Notes under the pieces: model-generated
What the model saw: only the letters and a program-made list of their open reading frames with translations
Told to the model about the DNA's origin: nothing
Databases searched by the model: none
Made by a program: the position numbers and the translations under genes
Assembly (NCBI GenBank): GCA_023418595.1
Contig: JAEZZI010000026.1
Coordinates: 186,001 to 250,000 of the forward strand
Direction: 5' to 3'
Length of the DNA: 64,000 nucleotides
Origin: Pseudomonadota bacterium
Lineage (GTDB): Bacteria; Pseudomonadota; Alphaproteobacteria; Sphingomonadales; Sphingomonadaceae
In this document: positions 17,328-25,810 of the stretch, in pieces
How the letters are laid out: each line of letters begins with the position of its first letter
How positions within the stretch are numbered: the stretch's first letter is position 1

Positions 17328-18610
17328 GACGCGAACCCATCCGAGCAGTGGAAGGGCAGCCTATCCGCGTGCCGCGCGACGTCTACGACGACCTCGCAGG
17401 GGAAGGCGAGCGCGTCGCCGCGAGCTTAGGCCTTCGCATCGGGGGCGTGACGCGCCTCGCAGGCACGCTGCGATTCGACAATATGATCGGCACTATCGCA
17501 ACGCCGCGCGGATCGATCGAGATCGCGCCGAAGACCCGACCGGGGCAGGACTGGATGCGCAGCGTGGTCGATCTGCTGGACGACCGTCCCGTGACGATCG
17601 CCGACGACGTGCCCGCCTCCAGTCTGGGCGGGCCATCGACGTTCCGCCAGCTGCTCGCGACGATTTTTGCCCAACGGCTGACACGCGCATTCGGGGTCGA
17701 AGGCCCCATCACCACGATAGAGGTCGAGCATCACAGATCGAGACTTCTCGACGGGCATCTGCGCGTCGAGGAATGGATACAAACACTCTTTTCCGAACCC
17801 CATATCTTTCCCGTTGAGCGACAGACGGTATCCACGGACAACGCCTTTAACCGGACGCTGAGTCACGTCGGGCGGATTCTGATGGCAGACGTCACCGATG
17901 CGACCCTGCGCCGAAGGTTGATGAATACGCTCAAGGAACTCTCGGAAGGACGCGACGTTGCGGAGCCCCCGACGAACGCGACGGAAATCCACCTTCCGGA
18001 CCAGTGGGGCGCCTATCTGCCGGCCTGGACGATCGCCCAGATGATTCTCAGGAGGCGGACGACGCCCGACGCCCGCGCGAGGCCGCACGGCATATCCTTC
18101 GCGATCGAACCGTGGATCCTCCTCGAGCGGCTTCTGGAGCGCGTCGTCGGTCGACTCGCCACGGCGATGTCAGGGGACGACGCAATGTTTACGTCCCACT
18201 CACAGTCCGGAAAGGCGTTCCTCTCCCGCGCGGTCCGCGATCATCGCAGCCGCATGCTGTTCCCGGACTGCACTCTGGTCCGTGAGGGCGTGACGATCGT
18301 GAACTTCGAAGCCAAGTATCGCGATCATTCTATCACGAACGCTCCCAAGCGATCCGAAAGCTACCAGGCGATCACCGCGGGCCGCGCGCTTGGAACCCGT
18401 CTCGCTGTCCTCGTCTACCCGAATGCAAACGAGGCCGAGGTTTTCGACATTCTGGAGAAGGGGCACAGGCCCGAGCGCCTGGCCACCATCGGTCTCGATC
18501 TGTTCGGTTACCGCCGCGGGCAGGAAGGTGAATTCGCGAAGAGCCTTGAGGCACTCATGCAGAAGGCAGGGGTAACCTGCATGATTGACGAAAAGGAACT
18601 GGTCAGTTGA
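17324..18610 (+). CDS. McrC-like nuclease subunit
   Basis: 428 residues. The GTG start at 17324 overlaps the McrB stop as GTGA; the frame upstream is only the shadow of McrB. The N-terminus has an MVRxDNxIGTIATPRGSIEIAPKT-like segment, matching the McrC family beta-rich domain. The C-terminal nuclease core carries RMLFPDCTLVREGVTIVNFEAKYRD (about 310-332), a PD-(D/E)xK site: Asp, then E-A-K. McrC supplies the cleavage activity and stimulates the McrB GTPase. The stop overlaps the start of the second methylase as TTGA. This four-gene coupling argues for one functional complex. Confidence 0.83.
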   Translation: MRREPIRAVEGQPIRVPRDVYDDLAGEGERVAASLGLRIGGVTRLAGTLRFDNMIGTIATPRGSIEIAPKTRPGQDWMRSVVDLLDDRPVTIADDVPASSLGGPSTFRQLLATIFAQRLTRAFGVEGPITTIEVEHHRSRLLDGHLRVEEWIQTLFSEPHIFPVERQTVSTDNAFNRTLSHVGRILMADVTDATLRRRLMNTLKELSEGRDVAEPPTNATEIHLPDQWGAYLPAWTIAQMILRRRTTPDARARPHGISFAIEPWILLERLLERVVGRLATAMSGDDAMFTSHSQSGKAFLSRAVRDHRSRMLFPDCTLVREGVTIVNFEAKYRDHSITNAPKRSESYQAITAGRALGTRLAVLVYPNANEAEVFDILEKGHRPERLATIGLDLFGYRRGQEGEFAKSLEALMQKAGVTCMIDEKELVS

Positions 18611-20661
18611 AGGACGTCTGGAACACGTTGTTCGACGCATCGTGTCTCATCGGTCTGGCGATCGACAACGCCCGACGCCTCGCGAATCTGACGCTCTGCG
18701 CGACGCTGGCGCCCGGTGCCGACAAAATCGCGCTCGGACGTCGCACCCGACAGCTCGCGAGGCATCCAGCGCCGTTCCTCAACCTGCGAGCTACCGAATG
18801 GCGGGCTCTCTCGACGCTCGCCGCTCCGGCCCACGGTGCCCGCCCAACGACAGACGACGTGGACGACTGGGTCCGGGCGTTCCAGCAGGCGGATCCCAAC
18901 AGAAAAAACCTCGGAGCATACGCGACACCGCGCAGCTTTGCGGACGCGCTGGCGAACATGGCGCTGCCTGATCCTTCGGATCGTCATGCGAGCATCGTCG
19001 ATCCAGCCTGCGGTGCCGGTGCGCTCCTCATCGCGTGCCTGAACAGGATCGAACACAAGTCCGGTGCTGCCCGACGAGCGGCCGCGCTGCGGCTACACGG
19101 CATGGAACTCGACCCTGCGGCGCGCGAACTTGCATGTCTCCTCTTGTGGATCTCAGCCGGCGGCGTCGACGAGGACCTCGAACCGATCACCTCCAACGTG
19201 AGATGCGGCAACGCGATTCTCCATGACTGGACGAGCGAGAGGCGTTTCGACGCGCTGGTCATGAACCCGCCGTGGGAATCCCTCCGACACAGGTCGGAGG
19301 ATGCCGAACAGGACCGCGAGCGCCTGAAGACGACCGAGCGGATCAGTCGAACAGTCGACGGAGCCGCAGGGCTGCCGCCGCTCTTCTCCGCGCAGGGCAG
19401 CGGGGACCGGAACCTGTGCAAGGCGTTCATCGAACTCGCTCCGCACCTTGTTCGCGACGGCGGTCGGATCGCAGCCCTCGTCCCGGCCGCCTTCGCTTCC
19501 GACGAGGGGATGGCGGACCTTCGGACGCTCTATCTCGACCATCTCAGCCTCGAATCCTGGACGGGCTTCGAGAACCGCGAGAAGGCGTTCGACATCGACA
19601 GCCGATACAAGTTCGGCGTCGTGACTGGCACAAGGTCGTCCTGTGGAACGAGCCGGATCGCGCTGCGCGCCTTCGCTACCCGCGCCGAGGAACTGCTGGC
19701 CCGTCACGTCGTCGTGGAACGCTCTGCGCTCGACGCAATCGGGGGGCCGGTCGGCATGTTCCCCGACATCACTTCGGCGGCGGAACTAAATGTTCTCCGG
19801 AAGATGCTGTCGGCAGGAACGCCATTCTTCCATGACGGCGAGCTCGGCATCGTCCGCTACGGTCGCGAGGTCGACCTAACCATCGGGAAGCAGAAGGGCC
19901 TGTTCGACCGCTTGGAGAATCGTCAGCTCCGCTGGAACGACGACGCGACCATCGACATCGGCAACGACGGCCGCTTCGTGCCCGTCGTCGAAGGGCGGAT
20001 GGTCGGTCAGTATGACTTCTTCCAGAAAAGCTGGGTCGAGGGACACGGACGCAAGGCCGTGTGGCGGAACAACGGCGATGCCCCCCTGGCGCAATGTCGC
20101 CCGCAATACGTCGCCCGCCAAACCAGCGGTGCCCATCACCGAATCGCCATCTGCGACGTGACCTCCGCCACGAACGCGCGCACTGTTCACGCCTCTCTCG
20201 TCCCGGACGGATGGGTCTGCGGCAACACCGCTCCGGTTCTACGGTTCGAAAAGCGGGAGGCGATGCTCGCGGGCTTGGCGATCCTGAACTCCATGACTTT
20301 CGACTGGCTGGCCCGTCGGGTGGTGTCCGGTCTCCATCTCAACAAGTTCTATCTCGCCAGTCTGTGCTGGCCGTGTCTCGACTCCGACGACGTCGCCGCA
20401 TTGGCAGATGCAGGTCGAAGGCTCGCCTCCGTCGCGCCGCGACGACCGCTCGACGTCGAACGGGGCGAAAACGAAGCGGCGACGCGCACACACGTCCTTA
20501 TCGAGGCGATTGTGGCTCGCGGCTACGGTCTGTCCAGCCGGGATCTCCGGTTCATGCTCAGTGAGAACGGCGAGGAACGTCGCGGCTTCTGGCGCTACTA
20601 CGCATCCAACGCGGACGCACTCGACGTAGCGCGGCGGGCGTCCGCCCTGCTCGCCGCGTGA
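18607..20661 (+). CDS. Class I N6-adenine DNA methyltransferase (Eco57I/TaqI-like)
   Basis: 684 residues, starting at TTG 18607, which overlaps the McrC stop. SAM motif I is IVDPACGAGALLIACL at about 132-143, and the catalytic motif IV is VMNPPWES near residue 220 (N-P-P-W, adenine-specific). LGAYATPRSFADAL shows the usual N-terminal arm of type-I/IIG-like methylases. The C-terminal 350 residues (IVRYGREVDLTIGK, then QPQYVARQTSG and LNSMTFDWLARRVVSGLHLNKFYLASL) look like the target-recognition domain of Eco57I-type enzymes. There is no N-terminal nuclease domain: this is a methylase only. It gives the operon a second adenine mark besides Dam, plausibly for the other strand or another site. 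Confidence 0.85.
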   Translation: MKDVWNTLFDASCLIGLAIDNARRLANLTLCATLAPGADKIALGRRTRQLARHPAPFLNLRATEWRALSTLAAPAHGARPTTDDVDDWVRAFQQADPNRKNLGAYATPRSFADALANMALPDPSDRHASIVDPACGAGALLIACLNRIEHKSGAARRAAALRLHGMELDPAARELACLLLWISAGGVDEDLEPITSNVRCGNAILHDWTSERRFDALVMNPPWESLRHRSEDAEQDRERLKTTERISRTVDGAAGLPPLFSAQGSGDRNLCKAFIELAPHLVRDGGRIAALVPAAFASDEGMADLRTLYLDHLSLESWTGFENREKAFDIDSRYKFGVVTGTRSSCGTSRIALRAFATRAEELLARHVVVERSALDAIGGPVGMFPDITSAAELNVLRKMLSAGTPFFHDGELGIVRYGREVDLTIGKQKGLFDRLENRQLRWNDDATIDIGNDGRFVPVVEGRMVGQYDFFQKSWVEGHGRKAVWRNNGDAPLAQCRPQYVARQTSGAHHRIAICDVTSATNARTVHASLVPDGWVCGNTAPVLRFEKREAMLAGLAILNSMTFDWLARRVVSGLHLNKFYLASLCWPCLDSDDVAALADAGRRLASVAPRRPLDVERGENEAATRTHVLIEAIVARGYGLSSRDLRFMLSENGEERRGFWRYYASNADALDVARRASALLAA

Positions 20662-20705
20662 TGCCTCGGGCTGATCGGCGTGATGATCCCGCCGCACCAT
20701 TCTTA

Positions 20706-20786
20706 ATGACGTCAGACGTCTACCGCGAGACACGGCTCCGCCCGCTTGCTCACGATCTTGGCGATGACTGGATCGTGGCGGCGTGA
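20706..20786 (+). CDS. Short leader-like ORF before the Nmad operon
   Basis: 26 codons plus stop: MTSDVYRETRLRPLAHDLG then DDWIVAA. The TGA at 20784-20786 overlaps the GTG start of the 262-residue protein (20783), the kind of GTGA junction used for translational coupling throughout this island. It could be a coupling leader, or the true N-terminus of the next protein separated by a frameshift. No homology is visible. Confidence 0.3.
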   Translation: MTSDVYRETRLRPLAHDLGDDWIVAA

Positions 20787-21571
20787 CAACCTTTGCCGGT
20801 CAGATGTGCGTTCCGTGCGATGGCCTCGACGCGCTTCGCGCCGAGCTCAGCCTCGCCGAGATCATGCGCCTGATCGAACGCACCGCCCGCTGGGTGTCGC
20901 GCGACACCTTCGAGCGGCTGCCGGTCTGGTATCCCGAGCACACGCGCCGCGGGCTGTTCTACAAGTCGAACTGGAGCGAGCCCCAGCACAACACCAACCG
21001 CCAGACCGGCGCGACCGTGCACAAGCACGAGGGCAACAACTACGCCAGCAAGGCGCTCACCCACGCGCTGGGCCTGCGTTCGCGACAGAGACCGAACTGG
21101 TCGTGCTGCCACATCTGGGGCGTTGACGACGCGACGTTCGGCTCCAGCAACGTCATCGTGCAAGATGCCCGGTTCTATTCCTGTGTCGCAAACATGGTGC
21201 TTCTGCCCACGCCGCTCAAAGCCTTCACCGACGTGATGCCGGAGGTGAAGTGGATGCTGCGCGCATGCGCATTCCACACCTACGGCTGGCGCTGCGATCA
21301 CGAGATCCTCGGCGCTGCCGATCTCACCGTCTGGACAGCGGACCCTGCCTATCCGATCAGCTGGCCGACGGGGCCGGCCCAGGCTCCGCCGCCTGGCACC
21401 GTCCCGATGACTGCTGCCATTGCGCGGGATGCCGATCGTCGGCTTGCTGCAATCCAAGCCGACCTTGAGAACGCTGGCCCGTTCTATCCACGCGAAGAGG
21501 TCGCCGCAGCGTTAACTTATTGGCGGCTGCCTGCCGCCAGCCCTGCGCCCCATATCGAGGCTAGCCGATGA
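20783..21571 (+). CDS. Hypothetical protein (possible HNH-like nuclease) of the Nmad module
   Basis: 262 residues. The central part is striking: RPNWSCCHIWGVDDATFGSS, then RFYSCVANMVLLPTPLKAFTDVMPEVKWMLRACAF. 'CHIWG' followed by a run giving 'ANMVLLP..L..FTD' is a pattern I associate with restriction-type endonucleases of the HNH group, in which the His pairs with a downstream N..L region. The metal-binding His/Asn cannot be proved by eye. Cys-rich spots (CCH, YSC, CAF) may bind zinc. The stop overlaps the Nmad3 ATG (ATGA). The gene belongs to the predicted modification operon, perhaps as its nuclease, but its activity is unknown. Confidence 0.5.
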   Translation: MTTFAGQMCVPCDGLDALRAELSLAEIMRLIERTARWVSRDTFERLPVWYPEHTRRGLFYKSNWSEPQHNTNRQTGATVHKHEGNNYASKALTHALGLRSRQRPNWSCCHIWGVDDATFGSSNVIVQDARFYSCVANMVLLPTPLKAFTDVMPEVKWMLRACAFHTYGWRCDHEILGAADLTVWTADPAYPISWPTGPAQAPPPGTVPMTAAIARDADRRLAAIQADLENAGPFYPREEVAAALTYWRLPAASPAPHIEASR

Positions 21572-22296
21572 AGATTGTCCTCAGCCGAAAGGGATTCGAT
21601 TCCGCCGCCGGCAAAGCACCATCGCCCATCGTCGATGGACGCCCGATTAGCATGCCCATTCCGGCTACGCGCAGCTCGGTCACGACCTATGCCGATCTCG
21701 GGCTTGGCGATCTGGTCGAGCAGGTGACCAAGGGGCGCATCGATCGCACCCACCTGTGTCACCACGATCCCATGTTCGTCGGCGAGGAATGCATCTTCGG
21801 CCAGGTCGACGCCGCCCAATCGCATCTCGCGAACCAAGGGATCGGCGTGGGGGACCTCTTCCTCTTCTTCGGCCTGTTCGCCAACCAGCCTACCGGCGAG
21901 CGGCATCATCGCTTCTTCGGCTACCTCCGCGTCACTGAGCGTCACCGCGTCGCTGAACTGAGCGAAACAACCCGTCAGGAGCTCGAGCAGCTGAGACACC
22001 CGCACGTGCTCGGCATGCGATCGTCGAACAACACTGTGTATCGCGGCGAAGGACGTGCTGCCTCGCAGGCCCATGCCGCTCTACGCCTGACGGAGAAGGG
22101 CGGGCCGCTCTCGCGATGGATCGTGCCTTCCTGGATGCGGCAGCGCGGGCTCACCTACCATTCCAAGCCGACGCGGTGGATCGGCGATGTTGGACTGGAC
22201 TCGGTGGCTCGCGGCCAGGAGTTCGTCTGCGACGTCGGCGACGATCCGATTGCCACCGCCTGGGCCGAGAACATGATCGGCCTGATCCGCTCATGA
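21568..22296 (+). CDS. Nmad3-family putative nucleotide-modification protein
   Basis: 242 residues. The N-terminal MKIVLSRKGFDSAAGKAPSP, then DGRPISMPIPATRSSVTYADLG, and LVEQVTKGRI followed by LCHHDPMF are the signature of Nmad3 (nucleotide modification associated domain 3), predicted by comparative genomics to help make modified DNA bases. The C-terminal half (GMRSSNNTVYRGEGRAASQAHAALRLTEKGGPLSRWIVPSW) is a further conserved block. The mechanism is unknown; the family has no assigned activity. Start ATG overlaps the upstream stop; its own stop overlaps the Nmad2 start (ATGA, 22293). Membership is judged by memory of the pattern, with good but not certain confidence. Confidence 0.7.
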   Translation: MKIVLSRKGFDSAAGKAPSPIVDGRPISMPIPATRSSVTTYADLGLGDLVEQVTKGRIDRTHLCHHDPMFVGEECIFGQVDAAQSHLANQGIGVGDLFLFFGLFANQPTGERHHRFFGYLRVTERHRVAELSETTRQELEQLRHPHVLGMRSSNNTVYRGEGRAASQAHAALRLTEKGGPLSRWIVPSWMRQRGLTYHSKPTRWIGDVGLDSVARGQEFVCDVGDDPIATAWAENMIGLIRS

Positions 22297-22847
22297 GCCG
22301 CATCTTCCGCTACATCCTGGTTCACGATCACGGCATCGCACCATGCCCGGCGATCGGGCTCATCACCCTCGCGACGTGCAAGCCATCGATCAGAAGGACG
22401 GCGGCGGTCGGGGACTGGGTGATCGGGTTCCGCCCCGGATCGCTGCACCGGGGCCTGCTCCTATGGGGCGGCCGGGTGGCGAAGATCATGCCGCACGGCG
22501 AATACGAACGCGCTCATCGTGGGCGCCCTGATGCGCTGTATCGGGAGCGACCCGATGGCGAGTTCGATCGCGTCGATCCATCCTATCATCCGACCAAGGC
22601 CGAAATGGACCGCGATCTCTCGGCCCCGGTCCTCATCTTCGATCCCGGAAACAGCGTCTATCTGTATGGCCAGCCGCTCCAGCTTCCCGACGATCTGGCT
22701 CATCTTGCTCCCGCCGGCCGCGGGCATCGCGTAAACGGGCTGCGTGACAACGACCTGTCCAGCCTACAATCGTGGATTGCGCAACTCTCCGGTTCGACCA
22801 TGAAGGTAAGCGCGCCACATGCGCGACCGACCGGTCGTCGCTGCTAA
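22293..22847 (+). CDS. Nmad2-family putative nucleotide-modification protein
   Basis: 184 residues. The start RIFRYILVHDHGIAPCPAIGLITLATCKPSIRRTAAVGDWVIGFRPG fits Nmad2, whose core is '...GFAPNP..G..TLATCKP.IRR.A..GDWV.G'. A following GLLLWGGRVAKIMPHGEYER and an acidic IFDPGNSVYLYGQPL section complete the family. Nmad2 is predicted to act with other Nmad proteins in base hypermodification; no activity has been proved. It begins in ATGA overlap with Nmad3, and an OLD-type ATPase starts 20 bases after its stop. The tight order argues for a complex or an ordered pathway. Confidence 0.75.
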   Translation: MSRIFRYILVHDHGIAPCPAIGLITLATCKPSIRRTAAVGDWVIGFRPGSLHRGLLLWGGRVAKIMPHGEYERAHRGRPDALYRERPDGEFDRVDPSYHPTKAEMDRDLSAPVLIFDPGNSVYLYGQPLQLPDDLAHLAPAGRGHRVNGLRDNDLSSLQSWIAQLSGSTMKVSAPHARPTGRRC

Positions 22848-22867
22848 TCAAAGCTGGAACGAATGGA

Positions 22868-24637
22868 ATGTCGGTTTTCATCCACGCCCTGTCACTGTCC
22901 AACTATCGCGGAGTGCTCGGGGAACAGCGACTGGTCGGCCTCTCGTCGTTCAACTTCTTCATCGGCCAGAACAACTCCGGAAAATCGATCATACTCAACC
23001 TGATCAGCCGCTACATGCCGATCGCGTCGACGCGACATGGGCAGAGGCGCAAGTCCGATCTGGCCGCTCTCGAAACCAACCTCAAAGCAAATGGTGCAAG
23101 CCCGGTCATCGGGATCGGCATCCCCAAGCACATCGTGCTGGAGAAGGCTCTCGATACTTCGAACAGGAACCGGACTCGCCTGAAGGCAGATCTCGAGGTC
23201 GTCGTTGATCGTCTGACCGATCCCGACGGAGTGTTCTGGTTCCAGGCGGATCTTAAATCGGCAGATGCACCTACCCCAATTTTAGCGCCGACGAACCAGC
23301 TGATTCAACATCAGGAAACCCATCACTCGTTCATTCGTGTCGCTCAAGAGCTGAACTATCATCACATTGGCTCCACCGAGGAGATGATAGTGCGCATCTC
23401 CGGCCACATCTCGAAGCAGCTGGACATCACGCTTCCGGGGACAGACCTGATCCCCGCTCTGCGTCGGATCGGTCCGAAGGGAGACGACTTCACCGATCTG
23501 AGCGGCAACGGACTGATTGATCAACTCGCCCAGCTTCGCGACCCCACGCTTGATCGCCTCGGCGATCGAGACATCTTCGAGAAGATCAACGCGTTCACGC
23601 GCACAGTCACCGGCAACGACAACGCACGCATCAGCATCCCACACGACCGCGAACACATCTACATCGAGATGAACGGTCGGACCCTGCCGCTAGAAAATCT
23701 CGGCACCGGAATTCAGCAGGTCGTGATGATCGCCGCGTTCTGCACGATCCGCGAGCGCCAGATCGTCTGTATTGAGGAACCCGAACTGCATCTCCACCCG
23801 ATGCTTCAGCGCAAGCTGATGGCGTATCTGCGCGAGAACACCAGCAACCAATACTTCATCGCCACCCATTCCGCGGCGTTCATCGACACGCCTGGCGCGA
23901 GCATCTTCCACGTCCAACTTGTGGACGGCGACACCGTGATATCCTCGGCCAAGCTGGACAGGGAACGATACTCCATCTGCGCCGACCTAGGCCATCGCGC
24001 ATCCGACATCGTCCAGACAAACGCGATCATATGGGTCGAAGGCCCGTCCGACCGCATCTATCTCAAGCACTGGATCAGAGCGCTCGACGACACGCTTGTC
24101 GAAGGCACCCATTATTCGATCATGTTCTACGGCGGCCGGCTTCTCTCGCACCTCAGCGCCGACGACGAGGAGGTCGAGGACTTCATCAAGCTGCGTGACC
24201 TAAATCGGAATCTCGCGATCGTCATCGACAGCGACAAGCCGAATCGATCCGCCCAGCTCAACGCCACGAAGCGGCGGGTCCGGGACGCGTTTCAGGAAGG
24301 ACCCGGCGTAGCCTGGATTACGAAAGGTCGCGAGATCGAGAACTATGTCGATCATGCCGCCCTGCAGACGGCGGTGAGCACCGTGCATGCGACCTCCTAC
24401 GACCGCCCGGCGAACGCCGGGGGCCAGTTCGATCATGCACTCGAATTCAAGCCTAAGGCTCCGGCCAAACGCAGCAAGAAGACCGCGCGTCAGCCGAAGC
24501 CTACCATCGACAAGGTTAAGGTGGCGCGCGAAATCGTGAAGGCCGCCGCAGACCTAGACCCGCTCGATCTTCGCACTCAGGTCGGTCGGATCGTCAGGAT
24601 GATCCAAGATGCCAACCATCTGACGTCGGGTGTATAG
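22868..24637 (+). CDS. OLD-family ATPase with C-terminal Toprim nuclease domain
   Basis: 589 residues. The ABC-type ATPase half has Walker A GQNNSGKS (33-40), a signature-like segment ENLGTGIQQVVMIAAF and Walker B IVCIEEPELHLHP near residue 300. The Toprim half follows: IIWVEGPSDRIYLKHWI near 386 (catalytic Glu) and AIVIDSDKPN near 451 (D-x-D). This is the layout of OLD nucleases, such as P2 Old and GajA. They cut or degrade nucleic acid under control of the ATPase; many act in phage defence. The ATG at 22868 is chosen because homology begins MSVFIHALSLSNYRG. The 20-base gap after Nmad2 indicates one operon. Confidence 0.85.
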   Translation: MSVFIHALSLSNYRGVLGEQRLVGLSSFNFFIGQNNSGKSIILNLISRYMPIASTRHGQRRKSDLAALETNLKANGASPVIGIGIPKHIVLEKALDTSNRNRTRLKADLEVVVDRLTDPDGVFWFQADLKSADAPTPILAPTNQLIQHQETHHSFIRVAQELNYHHIGSTEEMIVRISGHISKQLDITLPGTDLIPALRRIGPKGDDFTDLSGNGLIDQLAQLRDPTLDRLGDRDIFEKINAFTRTVTGNDNARISIPHDREHIYIEMNGRTLPLENLGTGIQQVVMIAAFCTIRERQIVCIEEPELHLHPMLQRKLMAYLRENTSNQYFIATHSAAFIDTPGASIFHVQLVDGDTVISSAKLDRERYSICADLGHRASDIVQTNAIIWVEGPSDRIYLKHWIRALDDTLVEGTHYSIMFYGGRLLSHLSADDEEVEDFIKLRDLNRNLAIVIDSDKPNRSAQLNATKRRVRDAFQEGPGVAWITKGREIENYVDHAALQTAVSTVHATSYDRPANAGGQFDHALEFKPKAPAKRSKKTARQPKPTIDKVKVAREIVKAAADLDPLDLRTQVGRIVRMIQDANHLTSGV

Positions 24638-24823
24638 GAATTGCCTGCGCGGCGATCGACAGAAGTTTAAAATCGAAAACCAAGGAGAAACGCGAGACTG
24701 ATCCCTTGCGAACTGCAACGCTCAAGCAGGCAAACGCCAAGATACGGAATAGGCATGGTGCCCATGCGGTGCTGTCGTTCCGCCGCTCCCCGCTTTCGGC
24801 TGGAGCGCATCTCCATGGATAGG

Positions 24824-25360
24824 TCAGTTCAAGACCACGACGAAAACTCCCTGATTGGGCTTCAGCGGATCCGCCTTGCCCGTCGCACCCACCAGCCTTC
24901 CCTTTGCCCAAGCTCGCAATACGTCCCGCGTCTTCGCCATGGTCGCCCGCTTCACGAACACGAATGCGCTGGGTCCATCATCGCACGGCGGCACCCCATA
25001 GCGGCGCTTGCGACAGCGGAACCCAATCATCCCGACCCCAATGATGCGCCCATCCGGATCGACCACCGCCGCGGCCTTGTCGTCGCAATTGTGCGGGCGG
25101 CAGGTCGAAATGAACCGCGTGCCGTCGGCCAGTGCGCGCTTTTCCTCGACGCCGCCGCTGATGCCGAGCGCGAACTGGCGCGCCAGCGTGTCGTCGAAGT
25201 AGATCGGCTGGCGCCGTTCACCGAAGAACGCCCGCACAGCCTGTTCGGAAGGCGGCTGGACGTGAGCGGCCTGCCCCGCATCGGCACCCGGCGCCGCGAT
25301 CGCGAATAGGAACATAGAAGTTGCCGCGACGAGAATTCCTGGTCCGATGCCCATCGTCAT
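24824..25360 (-). CDS. Secreted hypothetical protein (intact paralogue of 2480-2959)
   Basis: 178 residues. The ATG at 25360 gives a clear signal peptide (MTMGIGPGILVAATSMFLF, then AIAAPGADA as the cleavage region). The mature part reads PIYFDDTLARQFALGISGGVEE, TCRPHNCDDKAAAVVDPDGR and IGFRCRKRRYGVPPCDDGPSAFVFVKRA, with four conserved cysteines suited to periplasmic disulfides. Family and role are unknown to me. Its start overlaps the end of the membrane-protein gene upstream by ATGA, and a third gene lies 19 bases further up, so they form a three-gene minus-strand operon. A degenerate copy 22 kb away shows the operon's DNA was once duplicated. Confidence 0.65.
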   Translation of the reverse strand: MTMGIGPGILVAATSMFLFAIAAPGADAGQAAHVQPPSEQAVRAFFGERRQPIYFDDTLARQFALGISGGVEEKRALADGTRFISTCRPHNCDDKAAAVVDPDGRIIGVGMIGFRCRKRRYGVPPCDDGPSAFVFVKRATMAKTRDVLRAWAKGRLVGATGKADPLKPNQGVFVVVLN

Positions 25361-25791
25361 ACCTCCACGATAGTCGTGCGCGCGTCGCGCTCGATCCACC
25401 TCGCAAGCGCGACACTGGTCGCCATCGCCGCTACCATCAACGCGACTGTCCAACCTTCGTGCAGCAGCGGTGGCAGGGCGAATCCCGCCTCGAACAGCTT
25501 GAATATCAATCGCCCCGCACAGAAAAGCGCCACGATCCGGCACCACGCGAACAGGCCATCGAGCAGCGTGAGCTTGATCCGCGATTGCGTCGGGCGGACA
25601 AGCGCCCAGAGCAGCGCGGCCATCGGAGCAGTGACGGTAGCGATGACGCCAGCGGTGTGAGAGATGTTCGCGGCGGCAAGCTTTCCTGCGATCAGTGGTA
25701 TCGCGACCCACATGGCCATCAGCATCACCAACCGCGAGAACACGAAGCGCCCTGCGGCGCCGCCGATCAGGAATCCAGCCAACAGCGGCAT
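25357..25791 (-). CDS. Small inner-membrane protein
   Basis: 144 residues with four or five hydrophobic helices (GFLIGGAAGRFVF, LMAMWVAIPLIAGKL, VIATVTAPMAALLWAL, GLFAWCRIVALFCAGRLIF, EGWTVALMVAAMATSVAL). The repeated Gly/Ala-rich faces suggest a tightly packed bundle. No transporter or enzyme motif is seen. It lies between the lipoprotein-like gene at 25811-26470 and the secreted protein at 24824-25360. Its stop overlaps the latter's start, so it is made with it. It may anchor or export its partners; that is inference. Confidence 0.6.
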   Translation of the reverse strand: MPLLAGFLIGGAAGRFVFSRLVMLMAMWVAIPLIAGKLAAANISHTAGVIATVTAPMAALLWALVRPTQSRIKLTLLDGLFAWCRIVALFCAGRLIFKLFEAGFALPPLLHEGWTVALMVAAMATSVALARWIERDARTTIVEV

Positions 25792-25810
25792 TGCACTTTG
25801 CTCCTGCCGA

